Shown: piece by piece, positions 25,001 through 38,278 of the stretch
Layout: each line of letters begins with the position of its first letter
Numbering within the stretch: the stretch's first letter is position 1
From: Irpex lacteus
Lineage: Eukaryota > Basidiomycota > Agaricomycetes > Polyporales > Irpicaceae
Direction: 5' to 3'
DNA length: 64,000 nt
Assembly (NCBI GenBank): GCA_001986395.2
Contig: MQVO02000013.1
Span: 372,001-436,000 of the forward strand
Program-made: the position numbers and the translations under genes
Notes under the pieces: model-generated
Told to the model about the DNA's origin: nothing
Seen by the model: the letters and a program-made list of their open reading frames with translations, nothing else
Database searches by the model: none

Positions 25001-25450
25001 ACGTCTGAGTCTTTCAACCTGATTACAAGACGAGTTAGTGATGAGCACCGGCAGTCAAGGCACAATGATGGAAGTGGAAATGAATTCATATCCAAGGAAC
25101 AGAGCCCTTGAGTATGCGGGGCGATAGGGCAGGGGATCCGCAGAGCAAGAGAATAGCCATACGCACCAGTTGAGAGTCTCAGGACTAATCGTCTTCAGCT
25201 TGTTCCGCTGCTTCCACCACGTTCTCCAGCTCGCGTTCTCCAGTCTCATTCCATTCGCAATAGCATTCTTCTGCCTCGTCATACTCCGCCATGACCTCCA
25301 GACGTCCTCCTCCTTCCATTCGTGAGACAGATAGTCGACTTGGCCTTCTGGCTGTGTTGAGAACGAGGTGTCGTCTGGCACGGCGTGGTTGGTGACCGAG
25401 ACCAGTAGTACAGGTAGATAGCTCGTGAGCGTCGCCGGCACAGGCATCAT
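22013..25450 (-). CDS. REG1-like regulatory subunit of protein phosphatase 1
   Basis: Resembles yeast Reg1, which directs the PP1 catalytic subunit Glc7 in glucose repression. Three exons: the first from 25450 (MMPVPATL) to about 25168, the second to about 24404, the third to the stop at 22013. The first junction reads through the DUF1752 core, VDYLSHEWKEEDVWRSW, RLENASWRTWWKQRNKLKT and SPETLNW followed by LKDSDVTWLYGPLH. Exon 2 has the PP1-docking RVxF-type sequence in KKKHISFNTFVEQCIAIEKP and ends near YSGPIFYSDPVYEEG, as in Reg1. The third exon (about 770 residues) is almost entirely low complexity: Ser/Thr/Pro runs, an acidic patch SDSDEDDEDE and a poly-Thr stretch. It ends RGFLGSIWNSSA. 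Intron 2 most likely spans 24404-24353. Regulation by glucose is inferred from the family, not seen here. Confidence 0.88.
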
Positions 25451-25929
25451 GGACGGCGGCTCCTGGGAGCTGAGTGGCAGGGTGGGTGAGGGGGGTGGAT
25501 GTGCGTCAAAGGCAAAGCCCTCGGTGGGGGTTTGTGGGAGAAAACAAGAGGAAACAAGCAGACTTTGGGCTCGATTTGAGGAGATTGTTGATGAGTCGAG
25601 CTGTGCCCGTGGAAGGCTGCTCTCTTCCGCCTAGCCTCTGTTCCTTGTGAGCCCTGAACGAGCGTTAAAATGCGCCGCAAGCTCGGGGGTTCTGGGCTTG
25701 AAGAGGATCCTGCCGGGTTCGTGATCGTCGTGGGTCACAGCGAGCACGATGCTGCTGTCGACGTGCGGCGTATATAATCAACTCGGGGGGCGTGGGGGGT
25801 CGTCGTTGTCGAGGGAGAAGAAGGTGAGACTGATAATCCTGGGCGGGTGGGGCGCTGGCGTCGGTAACTAATTTCCTCCCAATTTAGGAAATCAACAAAT
25901 TCAGCGGAAATCATTTTTTCAGGTCCCGC

Positions 25930-26475
25930 ATCCATCCGAGCCCAGGCACCACGTGATTTGCTCTATAAGCCTCCTCATTGGCTGTGCCACCGAGGCCGGG
26001 CCTTGTCCAGCGCCGGCTTTCAGACTGATCTCGCATCGGTGATCGCATCTCACCCGTCTCAGATGGCGGCACCGTTCCCTCCGAGCGTCTCGTGCGCTTT
26101 GTGGCCAGTCGCCGCCCATCGATTTCGCTGCGTCCGCTCGTCGTACTCCTCCCAAAATTCCACGATCAGTACGCTTTCGTCGAGGTGCATTCCTCGCGAG
26201 TATAATACGTATATCCATGGGCTATGCACGGCTAGCACGGCTTGATTATAATCGCCACCAACGCTCAGCAAACAGCTAACCGCACCCGACGACGGTCGGC
26301 ACGGATGCACGAACGCAGCCAGCGCGTGCAATGCAGGGTCCAGTCCTGCAACCACACCTCGGATCTTCTGCTCTGCCTCCGCGTCGCATGAACCGTCCGT
26401 GCTGCAACAGCCTGCAACATGGCGATGACCGAGCTGCGGCCTCCGCCTACAAACATGGTAACTCCCGTGAATCAC
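25930..26475 (-). CDS. Possible hypothetical gene, upstream of and colinear with the REG1-like gene
   Basis: A minus-strand open stretch (about 26420-26059) has protein-like composition, including a segment containing YNQAVLAVHSPWIYVLYS followed by VLIVEFWEEYDERTQRN, preceded by an alternative-frame ATG at about 26458 (MFVGGGRSSV). The frames could be joined by a short intron, but I could not identify a convincing donor/acceptor pair, and the frame closes at 26059 with no clear next exon. No domain is recognised. It may be a real small gene, a fragment, or chance coding-like sequence upstream of the REG1-like gene. Confidence 0.25.
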
Positions 26476-26599
26476 CTGCTGGGATCTGCATACTTACGAC
26501 TCACTCGTTCTCTTCGCATCCTTACAGCCTCACGGAACTTGAAACTTCTACGCAGGTGAATTATCGGCCTTGATCGTGCCATTCCACAACTCGAACAAC

Positions 26600-29500
26600 T
26601 TATTTTTGTTTTTGGGACGAAAACACATGCGCGCGGCCCGTTCTATTCCTTCTATTCATTTTACCCCGCACTTCTTTGGCACTTCTGCGCCAACACGGCT
26701 CCCCGATCCTTATGACGTCCCATCTTTCGAGAACTGGGTATTCTGAGGTACGATCCTCCTCAATTTCGTCGTCAAAATCACCTAGATCACCTCCACCTGC
26801 CTTCGCGAGAACACCAAACGTCGACGATATCAGTATCACTCCCTTCTCCTCTTCCTCCACCGGTCGGGTGGTGCAGGACCACCACCAAGTTGTTGCATTG
26901 CGTACTTACAGCACCCAACCCATTCATCCAGACGTTACGCAAAGGGCAGTCACAGGAGCGCAAAGTGCACCTTCTCCCGAACATACCAGCTGCCACACCC
27001 GAATATACGATACCGAGCACGGTGGCTCCTTGGCTCAGCTGCACTCCAGCCTCCACTTCATCCATCGTACCATCCTCTGATCTCACAAGTACGTTAGCTC
27101 GACTCCAGCGTGTGCCTGTTCTGGCAACTCAGCGTACAGTGCAGCTGTAAGTACATACTCCGAGTTCCACAAATGGAAGGTAAAATGCATTACTGCCCCC
27201 AGATGTTATTCCCACCAATACGCCTATTCTCGTCTATCCACGCCCACGCCCCGTCACGCGCCCTCAGTCAGTCTTTGAGCAGTGAGCACTCAATGGATGA
27301 CTTGACTTACAGCATCCCGCCGTCTCTTGATCACGATCGCAGCCCCGTGCTATATAATGACCATAGCTAGTAAATTAATAGTGATATTAACCGAAATTCA
27401 CGTATACCTTTTCTAGGACCTTTGGACACACGCACCGGTACTGCAGAAATTCCCCACACACCTAGCACTTCACCCGAGCCCACCATTCCAGGAAACTCTC
27501 CCGAACCGAGTAACGTCTACCTCCCACCTTCAATCTTCCAACATTCCATCTACCGTACAGCGCCCTCGGAGCATATCCGTGACTTTCTAACTTTCTGACA
27601 TAGAGCCGTCCCTGTACTGCGTGCGCATGGTAACGCATCCTAGGCCACATGCGGTAGAGTCGGGGTCGGGTGAGTGTTCCTCTTCAACTTGCTGTAGCTT
27701 TGACGACTTCATATTTGGATCTTGTAAGTAGTCTGAGTACTGCCTCCGGGGGAGAGTTGACAGGCTCGACATGACAGTACACGCAAGATGAGTTTCAGAT
27801 CCCCGCAACCGTCTGTTCGTCTATTCGTCTGATAAGTATTTTGGAACTTTGGGATTTCTGAGATGCTACGCCGGCTCACCGTGACAGGCTGCGGCGACGT
27901 ATAGCGTTCCTTGTTCGTCGGTCTCTCGAAGTCTCACAGGCGAACACGCCCACGGTCTGTAAGTACTATTGCAATTATGTGGTTTCTGCTGGTAATGGGT
28001 CTATCTTACCTCGTTGCCAGTGATTTTCCTTCCCACTAGCACGACACTAGCTAGCAACATGTCAATCCCGGAAAGCCCGGACAACTCCTTCCTACCAACG
28101 GCCCGCTCATATTTGCCAAGTCAGAACGTGTTCTGTCTCTCCCTGTCATGATCAGAGCAAGTCAGGGCTCCAGCCTGTTCAATTCAGTTGCCCCGCGTAC
28201 CCCCGCACTAGTACGTGTTTGGCAGGTGTAGCAGCAGTTCCAACGGGCAATCGAAAGTGTTCCTTAAGCTTGGACGTTGTGGGGAGACGTGACGGCCCTG
28301 TACGCTGGCAGGAGAGGGGGGATATTGTCGGTGAGTCGCCGGGCTTGGAGTTGGACGTTCTGATTACTTTGTGGGATGTTTTACAGCTGTGCGAGGCCTT
28401 GCGATTCATGTTCGTGTCCACTGTCGATGAACCTCTTGGCATCTCGTTGCGCCCGAACTTCTCAGAGCGGTAAGTAAAGTAATACTTCGTCCACCGGGTA
28501 CACTGACAATGTGGCTGTAGCCTTCAGAATCCTAGCGGTTGTGTACCGGCACTAACACTGAACAGGCTCAGTACGTTTGCAGGAAACCTTGGGTGTTTCA
28601 AGTTCGTACGTCGGAACGGACTCAGATGTGTTCTGACGTTGTTCGACATGCCTACATGATTACATCTCCGTGGGACACCAGCTACGCTGGTGACTGGAAA
28701 GACTATACCGTGCTTAGGCCTGAAATAGAAGGTACTGTATCCGCAAACAGGTGTAAGAACAGCCTGAGGAGATTTGCGAGAAGATACAACCAATAATCCA
28801 ATCTGACGCTGACGCTATCATGGCGTACCCATGTACAGTGCACGGCCAATATTGAACCGCAACGCAGTAAACGAATCCTCCAATAGACATGCTGAACTTA
28901 GGTTTTGTAAATTGTGGTGAGTCCTCGAATATGCACTCCATAAATTTATACTGCGTCATCGCTATATATAAGTCGATGTTTCACCCCAATGCACGAATTC
29001 CAATATCGTCCGGAGGTAAATGTGGTGTCGTTCAAATTCAATTCATAATGCATCCGTCCCCTCCAGGCCTAGAGCTCCAAGCTATCATGAGCTCGAGCAC
29101 CACTCCGAAACTCTCGGGCTCGCCTTTCAATATCACACTACCTTGGCTACTTCTACCAATGGGAATAAAAGCTACCAGCTCAGCGCGGAACGTCCATAAA
29201 TATCACCGGGATAACCATGTGCACTAGGCGGCCTTTCCCCTCACTCGAGTCGAAATACAGCGGCAGTTAACTCACCAACGTGCTGCCGGCGGGTCGATCT
29301 CACGGCCCAAGGTACGCACTTGTGTTCACCCAACGTGATCGATTATAGTCTCCTCTCCTCCTCAGACTCTTCCCCTCACCAGCGTTGCATCCCCTTTTCT
29401 TTGCATTGGGCATCGGAGCTGCGCAGTGTCGAGGACTCGGCGAGGATGCGTTTCGGAGTGGGGTTCTGCTGAGGAGATATGTTTTGCCTATCCCATCGAT

Positions 29501-30040
29501 GAGGACAAGTTTCATCTTGGGCTCTCGCTATCGTACGAGGTTCGAATCCTACCTGGCAGCTTCCTCAACATCTCGTAGCTTTCCTTTACGATAACCCTCT
29601 CGACCCGCATGGACAGTGCGGATACAAGCCAATTTGTAGCAATTAAGGCCCACAGACAAGTACTTACCGACTGCTCGTTAGTTATCATCCTGGCCACCTC
29701 GGGCGATCTGGAATTTTAGGATATACATATACTAGACTATACTAGACCGTTGTGATCGAAATCCTCCTCGATCGATCACCCTGTCAGCTGTAATCTGTGC
29801 CTGTCTTATACCTGCCTTTTCTGGACATTCTTCTGGTTTGTGCGGCGGTGGTTTCGATGTCCGTACTACAATGGCAGGCATTTATATCGGCCAAAACCAA
29901 ACAATATGGGATGGCCTAGTAAGTGTAAATTATACTAGCAAATGTTTTTGCCTGCACATTACTGTGTGAATGTAAGCGAGCACCATCCCAGGTGTTTATA
30001 TACAGTACCGGCTGTTCAGACGATGGTGGTGAGGTGAGGG
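26600..30040. other. Gene-poor stretch with weak exon-like fragments
   Basis: Several open stretches look Pro/Ser-rich and disordered (for example 26711-27080 and 27416-27597, plus strand), but I could not chain them into one in-frame model. A better-supported pair of exons at 28219-28659 is listed separately. The region 29280-29990 shows no gene; a T-arm-like word near 29536 lacks the rest of a tRNA. Confidence 0.35.
28219..28659 (+). CDS. Possible small spliced gene, unknown product
   Basis: An open exon ending at 28469 (segment RFMFVSTVDEPLGISLRPNF) joins in frame, across an intron of about 51 bp (GTAAGT..GTAG), to 28521-28659. The second part contains ALTLNRLSTFAGNLG and ends VLTLFDMPT at a TGA. 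The splice signals are good and the second part has ordinary protein composition. The 5' end is unresolved: another possible 56-bp intron at about 28331-28386 would change the upstream frame. I recognise no domain. A real exon pair is plausible, but the full gene extent and function are unknown. Confidence 0.35.
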
Positions 30041-30047
30041 GGGTTGG

Positions 30048-30130
30048 TAGCTGGTAGCTCAGAGCGTACTAGCGTGGTAGAGCGTAGGATTCAAGTCCCT
30101 AAAGGCGTGGGTCCGATTCCCACCTGGCGA
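30048..30130 (+). tRNA. tRNA-like sequence with an enlarged D-loop
   Basis: Shows a perfect T-arm (GTGGG, loop TCCGATT, CCCAC) with B-box GGTCCGATTCC. The D-stem is GCTC/GAGC, an anticodon-like stem TAGG/CCTA closes a loop reading TTCAAGT, and the acceptor arm has 6 of 7 positions paired. The loop would give anticodon CAA (Leu), but there is no long variable arm as expected for tRNA-Leu. The D-loop is 19 nt because AGCGTACT precedes a near repeat AGCGTGGT. It is therefore probably a tRNA pseudogene or a tRNA-derived repeat rather than a working gene. Confidence 0.5.
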
Positions 30131-30564
30131 TCCAAAACTCTTCCCACCTCACCACATCGTCGTTACTTTTTCATTATATTATCACCGTGACTTAGTTCGT
30201 CATTGATGGTTTGACATAGTACGCTATCTGCTACAGGCAGGTAGGCCAGGAGGCTCTTTCAGTTATCATCGATTAAAGGCCTTATCCTTGGCTGTATCGC
30301 GAGACACTTGTTCCTCAATGTCGTTGAACAAAGTTCCCAGCAAGAAACTTCATAGTGTTCAGCAACGATACAACAAGCTCTTGAGCGACTAGCAAGTGGT
30401 ACTGATGTATCAATTAAGTAGAGATCTTGAGTATACTTGTGTGGTTCTATACTGGACACAGGAATCGTGCTCTGTAACCGTAGTGAATCATATACATGTC
30501 ACTCCCCTGCGGATCCAATAAGCGATTCATTTCAAGACGAACTGTATCTAAATGCAAGTCAGCC

Positions 30565-31467
30565 TCAAAAGGATGCAGCATAAACAAACTTGGCGCATAC
30601 CTCAGCTATCTTCTGGTCCAAAACGACCGCCAACCGCTCGTTAAACTCCACAAGCCGCGTGGGTGCGTTCAACCTACAAGGACACTGCACCCCCGTCGAC
30701 GTGCCCAGATGTTTGCTGACGGTATCCTGCGCGATCTTCGTCGCCGAAACACTCGAGCCTCTAGGCCTCGCCAAGAACGCCGCCTTCGTCCTCGCCAAGT
30801 GATCCATGAACCAATACGCCGGTGAGTTCGTGTCGGGCTTCGCGCAGTGCTTGCAGCCATAGCCAGCCCACGAGATATCGCGCATGCCTACCTTGTACGT
30901 CCAGTCGTCGAGGATCGGGTCAATCACGTCGATACACTTCTGTCTATACACGACTAGTTTGTGGTACATCGACGCTGGGAGGACGTCGAACTCTGGCAGG
31001 GATGGTCCGGGGACGATGTGTGCTAGCGTCTGTTTCCCTGCGAGTACGGCTTCGGGCCAGAGAGCGTAAATGCACGCGATTGCGTAGGCGCGATGAGGCT
31101 CCTTGTCGATGAATTGGTATCGGAGGATGTATGCCAGCTGGGAGGTGACACCTCTCATGTCGTATTTGTCTGCGACCTGGAACAGGAGGCGTAGGGTGTG
31201 TAGGTCCGAGACACTGCCGTTCAGTGAGGGATAACAGAATTGCAGAACCTGCTCGAGGACAAGGCCGGGTTCAGCGAGAGGGATTGTAGGGAGTTCATCT
31301 TCGCCGCTAGTAGTTATCTGTTGAGGTAAGTCGAACATCGCCTCGAAGACGGAGGAAGCATTTGCCAAGATGGACTTGTGTACCCGGAACCGTACTTCAT
31401 CTGAGGAGGTCAATATGATATCGGCATTTATCGCGTCGAAGACAGCAGAAGCAGAGGGAGAGGCCAT
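30565..31467 (-). CDS. BTB/POZ domain protein
   Basis: A 300-residue protein starting MASPSASAVFDAINADIILTS at 31467. Residues about 10-115 form a BTB/POZ fold: DIILTSSDEVRFRVHKSIL, ASSVFEAMFDLPQ, LVLEQVLQFCYP and LLFQVADKYDMRGV. BTB proteins of this kind are abundant in Agaricomycetes and usually act as dimers or as adaptors for Cul3 ubiquitin ligases. The C-terminal half contains a CKHC pair and a CPC motif, but no named domain. It is single-exon as drawn. An alternative terminal intron, donor after IAE with acceptor near 30543, would replace the last residues by FVLK and a stop at about 30528. Substrate or partner unknown. Confidence 0.85.
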   Translation of the reverse strand: MASPSASAVFDAINADIILTSSDEVRFRVHKSILANASSVFEAMFDLPQQITTSGEDELPTIPLAEPGLVLEQVLQFCYPSLNGSVSDLHTLRLLFQVADKYDMRGVTSQLAYILRYQFIDKEPHRAYAIACIYALWPEAVLAGKQTLAHIVPGPSLPEFDVLPASMYHKLVVYRQKCIDVIDPILDDWTYKVGMRDISWAGYGCKHCAKPDTNSPAYWFMDHLARTKAAFLARPRGSSVSATKIAQDTVSKHLGTSTGVQCPCRLNAPTRLVEFNERLAVVLDQKIAEVCAKFVYAASF

Positions 31468-32023
31468 GGTGCGTATTGTGCGATTATGAGGCGCGTCGTA
31501 CGCGTTCTACGACATCAGAAACAGTATTAGTACTTCTGGTCTCAGTCAGCCCCTCGAAGGCAGCCGCAGCTCGGGACGACTGAAGGCGTGCAGACATTCC
31601 AGTCTCGTCAGATAGACACCCCTATTCGATCTACACCGGGAGATGTAGATGTTCATGCATTCATGCTTCGGCCAGTCTATGCAGTGGGACATAGTAAGCA
31701 GGCGGTAAAGAAAAATGATCTCGATGATTTACCTTAGCCTACAACCACCTCATAGCATCGCAAACATAACATAGGACTGATAAGTATCGCATGCAGCGTT
31801 CTGTGCGCACTACGAAAGCGACGATGGTAGATGACGGTACCGGTAAGAAGCTTACAGTGGCAGGCTCACCCTCGTGCGCCGGTGCGCAGTTGACGCGCAA
31901 GCGTTATATATGTCTTGAGTCGACTCAGCACAGCTACCTCGTCCCTCAGATTCCCTCCGTCCTATCCTAATATCGTGTCTACCACGACCACATTACCACC
32001 CTAAACGACACTCACGACCATTA
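31468..32023. other. Divergent intergenic region between the BTB and VPS9 genes
   Basis: Holds the promoters of both divergent genes. A TATA-like word (GTTATATATG) occurs near 31904, about 120 bp before the VPS9 start codon. The 100 bp before 32024 is C/T-rich, typical for fungal 5' leaders. No other feature seen. Confidence 0.4.
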
Positions 32024-34897
32024 ATGTCTACAGAACCCATCTCGCAGGAAACCAACACCACCGAGTCTTTGTCCAATCTTCAAATATCCAACTCGGAAAC
32101 GCCACAAGCATCGTCAAATCCGTGGCAGGACAATGCAGAACCACCAGCAGGCGACGTACACGTTAATACCTCGACAATCGTTCCTGACGTTTCATTCGAT
32201 CCCGCGGTTTCCCCAGGATTCGTGTCTACACCTGAGCCACCACCGGAGGCAGAACCGGTAAAGCATGAGATCCTCCAGGAGTTCGACCCATTGGTGAGTA
32301 CAGAGGAGAAGGCTGCAAAGGAGGCTTGGGAGACCTCAGAGTCGCATCCACCACCACCGCCGCCTCCCGAAGAAAGCAAGCCACCACCACCGGTACCGGC
32401 GAAACAAGCAGCACCAGTGGTAGAATCAGAACCTCCGCGTTCTAGCTCTCCGATCCCTTCGTTTCCGTCGCTGGCTGCGTTGGCGAGAACGTTTGCTCTA
32501 CCGCTTACTGGGGCGCGCCCAAGACCACGATCGTTGGACACGGCGACTGCTGTACCCTCTCCCACTACGATATCTTCGTTCGCGGCTCAGCAGCAGCTTC
32601 CGCGGCCTCCTGTGACTCCTCCAAACCAAGCCAGCCAGGACAGTGGTCGGAGCACACCGATGAGTCGGTCGAGGAGTGATGATCCACCCCAGTTCGACTT
32701 CCAGAGGTTCCTGGATCAGATGAAGACGAAGAGTGCAGATCCCGTAGCCAAATATCTTCGCTCGTACGTCAATTAACAGAGAGTGTCACTTTTTCATATG
32801 CCTCACAACTGTTCCCGTAGGTTCTTGAGCAATTTCGCCAAACGGACCTTCACCGTGGGCGACCAAGTGAAGCTCATCAATGATTTCCTCAATGTATGCT
32901 ACCTGCCTTGCCATAAGCCGAGGTTCCCTGTCCTTATCAATCATTTCCGTAGTTCATCTCCGCCAAGATGCGTGAATGTGACGTATGGAAGAACGCCTCC
33001 GATGCAGAATTCGAAAACGCGATGGAAGGCATGGAGAAGCTTGTCATGAACCGGCTGTACGACTAGTAAGCATTCCCCTGCCACCCTCCATCTATTGTAC
33101 GCCTTTATATTTTGGGTCTTGAATAAGGCATTATCTGTCGTTTCCTTTGTACAGCACGTTTACGCCGCAAGTAGCTCGGATGATCCCTCCCCGGCCTGTG
33201 ACAGCAGACGACCTGGAACGAGATCACATACTCGAACAGCGGATATTACTCTTCAAGTGGGTTGAACCCCACCATCTGGATATTCCTGATGGTCATGGAC
33301 GTGAGGGGTTCCTCATGTTTGCTCAGCAAGGTACGTTCAGAACTTACACACAAAGACAAGCAGCTCTAACTTGCATAATAATCTCCTAGAGCTTCTGAAG
33401 ATCAACCATTACAAAGCACCCCGGGATAAGCTCATCTGCATACTGAACTGCTGCAAGGTCATATTCGGTCCGCCGTCCTACGCTCGAGGGTTTCGTGTTC
33501 CGTGAATTTGACTGACCTGGATACGTTCGGCCTGTAGGTTTGATACGACATCTGCAAAAGGAGGAAGGCGCAGACAGCTTCATACCAATATTGATATATG
33601 TCGTGTTGAAGGCGAACCCAGAACATTTATTGTCAAATGTCGAGTGAGTGCGCGTGTTTGGCGGTCTACATGAGTATGAAGCTGACGGTGCGGATTACTT
33701 GAAGGTTTATCAATAGATTCAGGAATCCTGCGAAGCTTCAAAGCGAGGCGGGATACTATCTATCTAGTCTGGTGCGCTTGACTGGGCCAAGTCTTGTCAC
33801 AGGATCCTACATTGATTCTCTGATATGACACATAGATGGGTGCTATTTCATTCATCGAGACGATGGATCACACCTCGCTCTCACACATCACTGAGGAAGA
33901 GTTTGAGAAGTAATATCTCTTCTTTTGGTACTTGACTTCGGTAAATTGATTGTTACACCGCAGAAACGTCGAGGAATCAATCCAAAGCTTACCAAGCTCC
34001 GGGTCGCGCACGCCAGATCCCAACGGAGCCATCACACCGTCACATACCTCCTCCTCCTCCTCAACGTCCCTCCCGCAACCTTCCTCCCACACAGGCGAAG
34101 AATCCGCAGAACCGCTCGCCCTACCCGCGCCAGCGCAGTCCCAGACACTCTTGAGCGAGGACGCGAAGCGTCTCATCCAGAAAACTGGCGACACCATCTC
34201 GAAACCTCTCGCAGCCATCGGCCGAATATTCAACGAAGTGCTCGAAGGCGCAGAAGAATCTCTGACCGCTCTCGGAGGCGGTCAAGATAGCCATCGAGCT
34301 TCACCACCGCACACGGGCGATTCTTCGACTTCGACGTTCTCTGCACAGCAACCTCAACCATATAAGCCTCGTGTGCGTAGGATACCCTCGCCCAATCCTA
34401 TAGCGGGGCTCCCCGCGCCGGATTGGCCACCAGAAGACAACAATGCTCGAGCACGCCAGCAACGTCCGCCTCCTCCTACGGTAGGACCATATACGCATCA
34501 TTCACTCGCCATGGGCCCTTCACAGCCTATCGCACCCCATCCACGCCCCGTACAAAACCTCGTACAGTCAGATCGAGAGTTCCAAGCAGCATTGGCAGCG
34601 TCGCGCGCAGCCTCCCCCCTCCCCACGCACTCTCACTCCCACTCAGGCTCATCACTGCTGTCAGCTCACAGCGCAGGAGGAGGAGTCTCTCGAACGCCGA
34701 CGCCGCATTTGGACATCGCGGGTATGCAGCAGGAGATCGACAGGGTACATGAGAACGCGGCTGCGGCGGCGAGGGAGACGTTGAGGCAGATCTTCCCGGG
34801 TATGGATGGGGAGGTTGTGGAGTTGGTGTTGGAGGCGAATGGGGGTGATGTGGGGAAGAGCGTCGAGGCGTTGTTGGAGATGAGTGGGGGGAGTTAG
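32024..34897 (+). CDS. VPS9-domain Rab5 guanine nucleotide exchange factor with CUE domain
   Basis: Likely activates Rab5/Vps21 GTPases in endosome and vacuole sorting and binds ubiquitin. Nine exons join in frame (32024-32763, 32821-32893, 32953-33065, 33155-33330, 33390-33467, 33538-33643, 33705-33771, 33836-33909, 33964-34897), giving 786 residues. The N-terminal 240 residues are Pro/Ser-rich and disordered. The helical bundle and VPS9 core follow: [80 protein letters not shown] disordered linker of about 250 residues leads to a C-terminal CUE domain ([31 protein letters not shown]). The catalytic Asp of the ADSFIPIL motif is present. This order matches yeast Vps9. Confidence 0.95.
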
Positions 34898-35181
34898 TGT
34901 GAAGTTCGTTTGGGTTATGTTGGGTCGAGACGTACACGTACAGTACTAGAGATGTGTTTGGGACGGAGACGGATGGTTTACATACATATGGAAGACTACT
35001 TTTGTTTAATGCATATGCGGTCGAGTTCACGGGTGGAATCGCATGTTATTGAGTATGTACGCGTGTTCTGCGCTCTCAGAGGCCCTAAGGTGGAAGTATA
35101 TTGACCTGTGTCACCTGGTCGCTGTGAGAAATCTTGTATCAGCTGGGCAAAATGAATGCTAGATCTAATATTGAAGTAGGT

Positions 35182-35255
35182 GTTCCAGGCAGGAATCGAA
35201 CCTGCGCCCTTGAAGGTGATAACCCCCACGCTCTACCATGCTGAGCTACCGAAGC
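35182..35255 (-). tRNA. tRNA gene or tRNA pseudogene, anticodon uncertain
   Basis: Read on the minus strand, 74 nt begins GCTTCGG and has the A-box TAGCTCAGCATGG, a D-stem GCTC/GAGC and a perfect T-arm (GCAGG, loop TTCGATT, CCTGC) with B-box GGTTCGATTCC. The 3' acceptor strand CTGGAAC pairs with GCTTCGG at six of seven positions. The middle reads TGGGG GTTATCA CCTTC, only about four pairs with two G-T, and position 37 would be C, which is abnormal. Anticodon TAT (Ile) or, one base shifted, ATC (Asp) are the alternatives. Transcription signals are intact; function is doubtful. Confidence 0.6.
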
Positions 35256-35484
35256 TACTTCGATATTAGATGCTGGGAATGGCTCGGCTAGCTATATGAA
35301 GAGCTGGCCACAGCATGACGTCATCAACATTCGAAGTAAACGCAATCTCAACAAGCATTATGTCTTTCGATCTAGTTGAATTCACTACTGCTACTGTTTT
35401 GCGAACACATTTGCCTATACTGTACATGCATGATTTATATTCGCTTCATTCCATCCATGACCAGAGTCCTTGTCCGCTCATCCT

Positions 35485-37400
<1,916 letters not shown>

Positions 37401-38278
37401 GGTGGTGATGAGGGAAGGAAAGAAAGTGCGAGCTGGTCTAGAAGAGCTCCTCGGCTTAAATATCATCTGCAGCGATCTGGATAAGACGATGATCATGACG
37501 CATATATCGACAAATTCGGCGCGTGTTCACCATCCTCCCCGTGTCTCGCGGTCGACGACCATCTGGTCTGCTGTAGAACGTGCTCAGGATCGTCGTCGGC
37601 GAGGACGGGCATGAGCATCGCACGCTGAGTGAGGTAATCACGCGTACGGTGGAAGTTGTCAAATCGGAAGTACTTGAGAGATTGCTACACCAGACTTTCG
37701 TATTCAGCCACGGAGAGAAAGCCAGAATCGCCGAAGTACCCCTATCGATTGCTCAAACATCCTTCCAAAGTGTATAACGAACCAGAAACAGTCGACGGAG
37801 GACAGACGTTGGAACAAGAGGGGGGCGAAACAAAATTTCTCGACACCAACCTCACAAATTTTGAAACTCCGGAGGGGGGGGAGCCCCCCCCTACTTACTT
37901 TATTAGGGCAACATCGGGTGATGGAATCCAGCTACGCGAGACAGCAGCTGCCTGCAACGGCCAGCACCATTACGACGGACGCCCCATTGGCACCGCTGTA
38001 GGCTTCGGAGTTTCGAGCAACTTGCAAGTGACCGCGCTCCGTTTGCCTCTGCTCACGTGAGCAAACCGGCTCGCTTTCTTAGCTCTCCAAGTTGATATTT
38101 TCTCCAAAATAGCCACACAGTCAAAGAATACTACATTACTTTGACTAGCTTGTGCAATCCCGGAGCTCTTTGAATTGTCGAGTGCGAAGCTTTGACAATA
38201 TGCCTGCAGAAACCCCCATCAGCGACCCCGGGCACCGATAGGGCAGGGTACCCAGGAGAGGTTAATATCCCCGATCTA
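37401..38278. other. Intergenic stretch with a G8/C8 hairpin
   Basis: Contains the phosphoglucomutase promoter at its left end. Open frames (for example 37656-38060) show no domain. At about 37872-37891 a run of eight G, a short spacer and a run of eight C form a perfect inverted repeat. The right end adjoins a terminal-inverted-repeat element. Confidence 0.4.

Noticed and set aside
29520..29560. T-arm/B-box-like word GAGGTTCGAATCCTACC
   Set aside because: Its flanking stem is imperfect and no D-arm or A-box occurs at the right distance upstream, so no tRNA is called.
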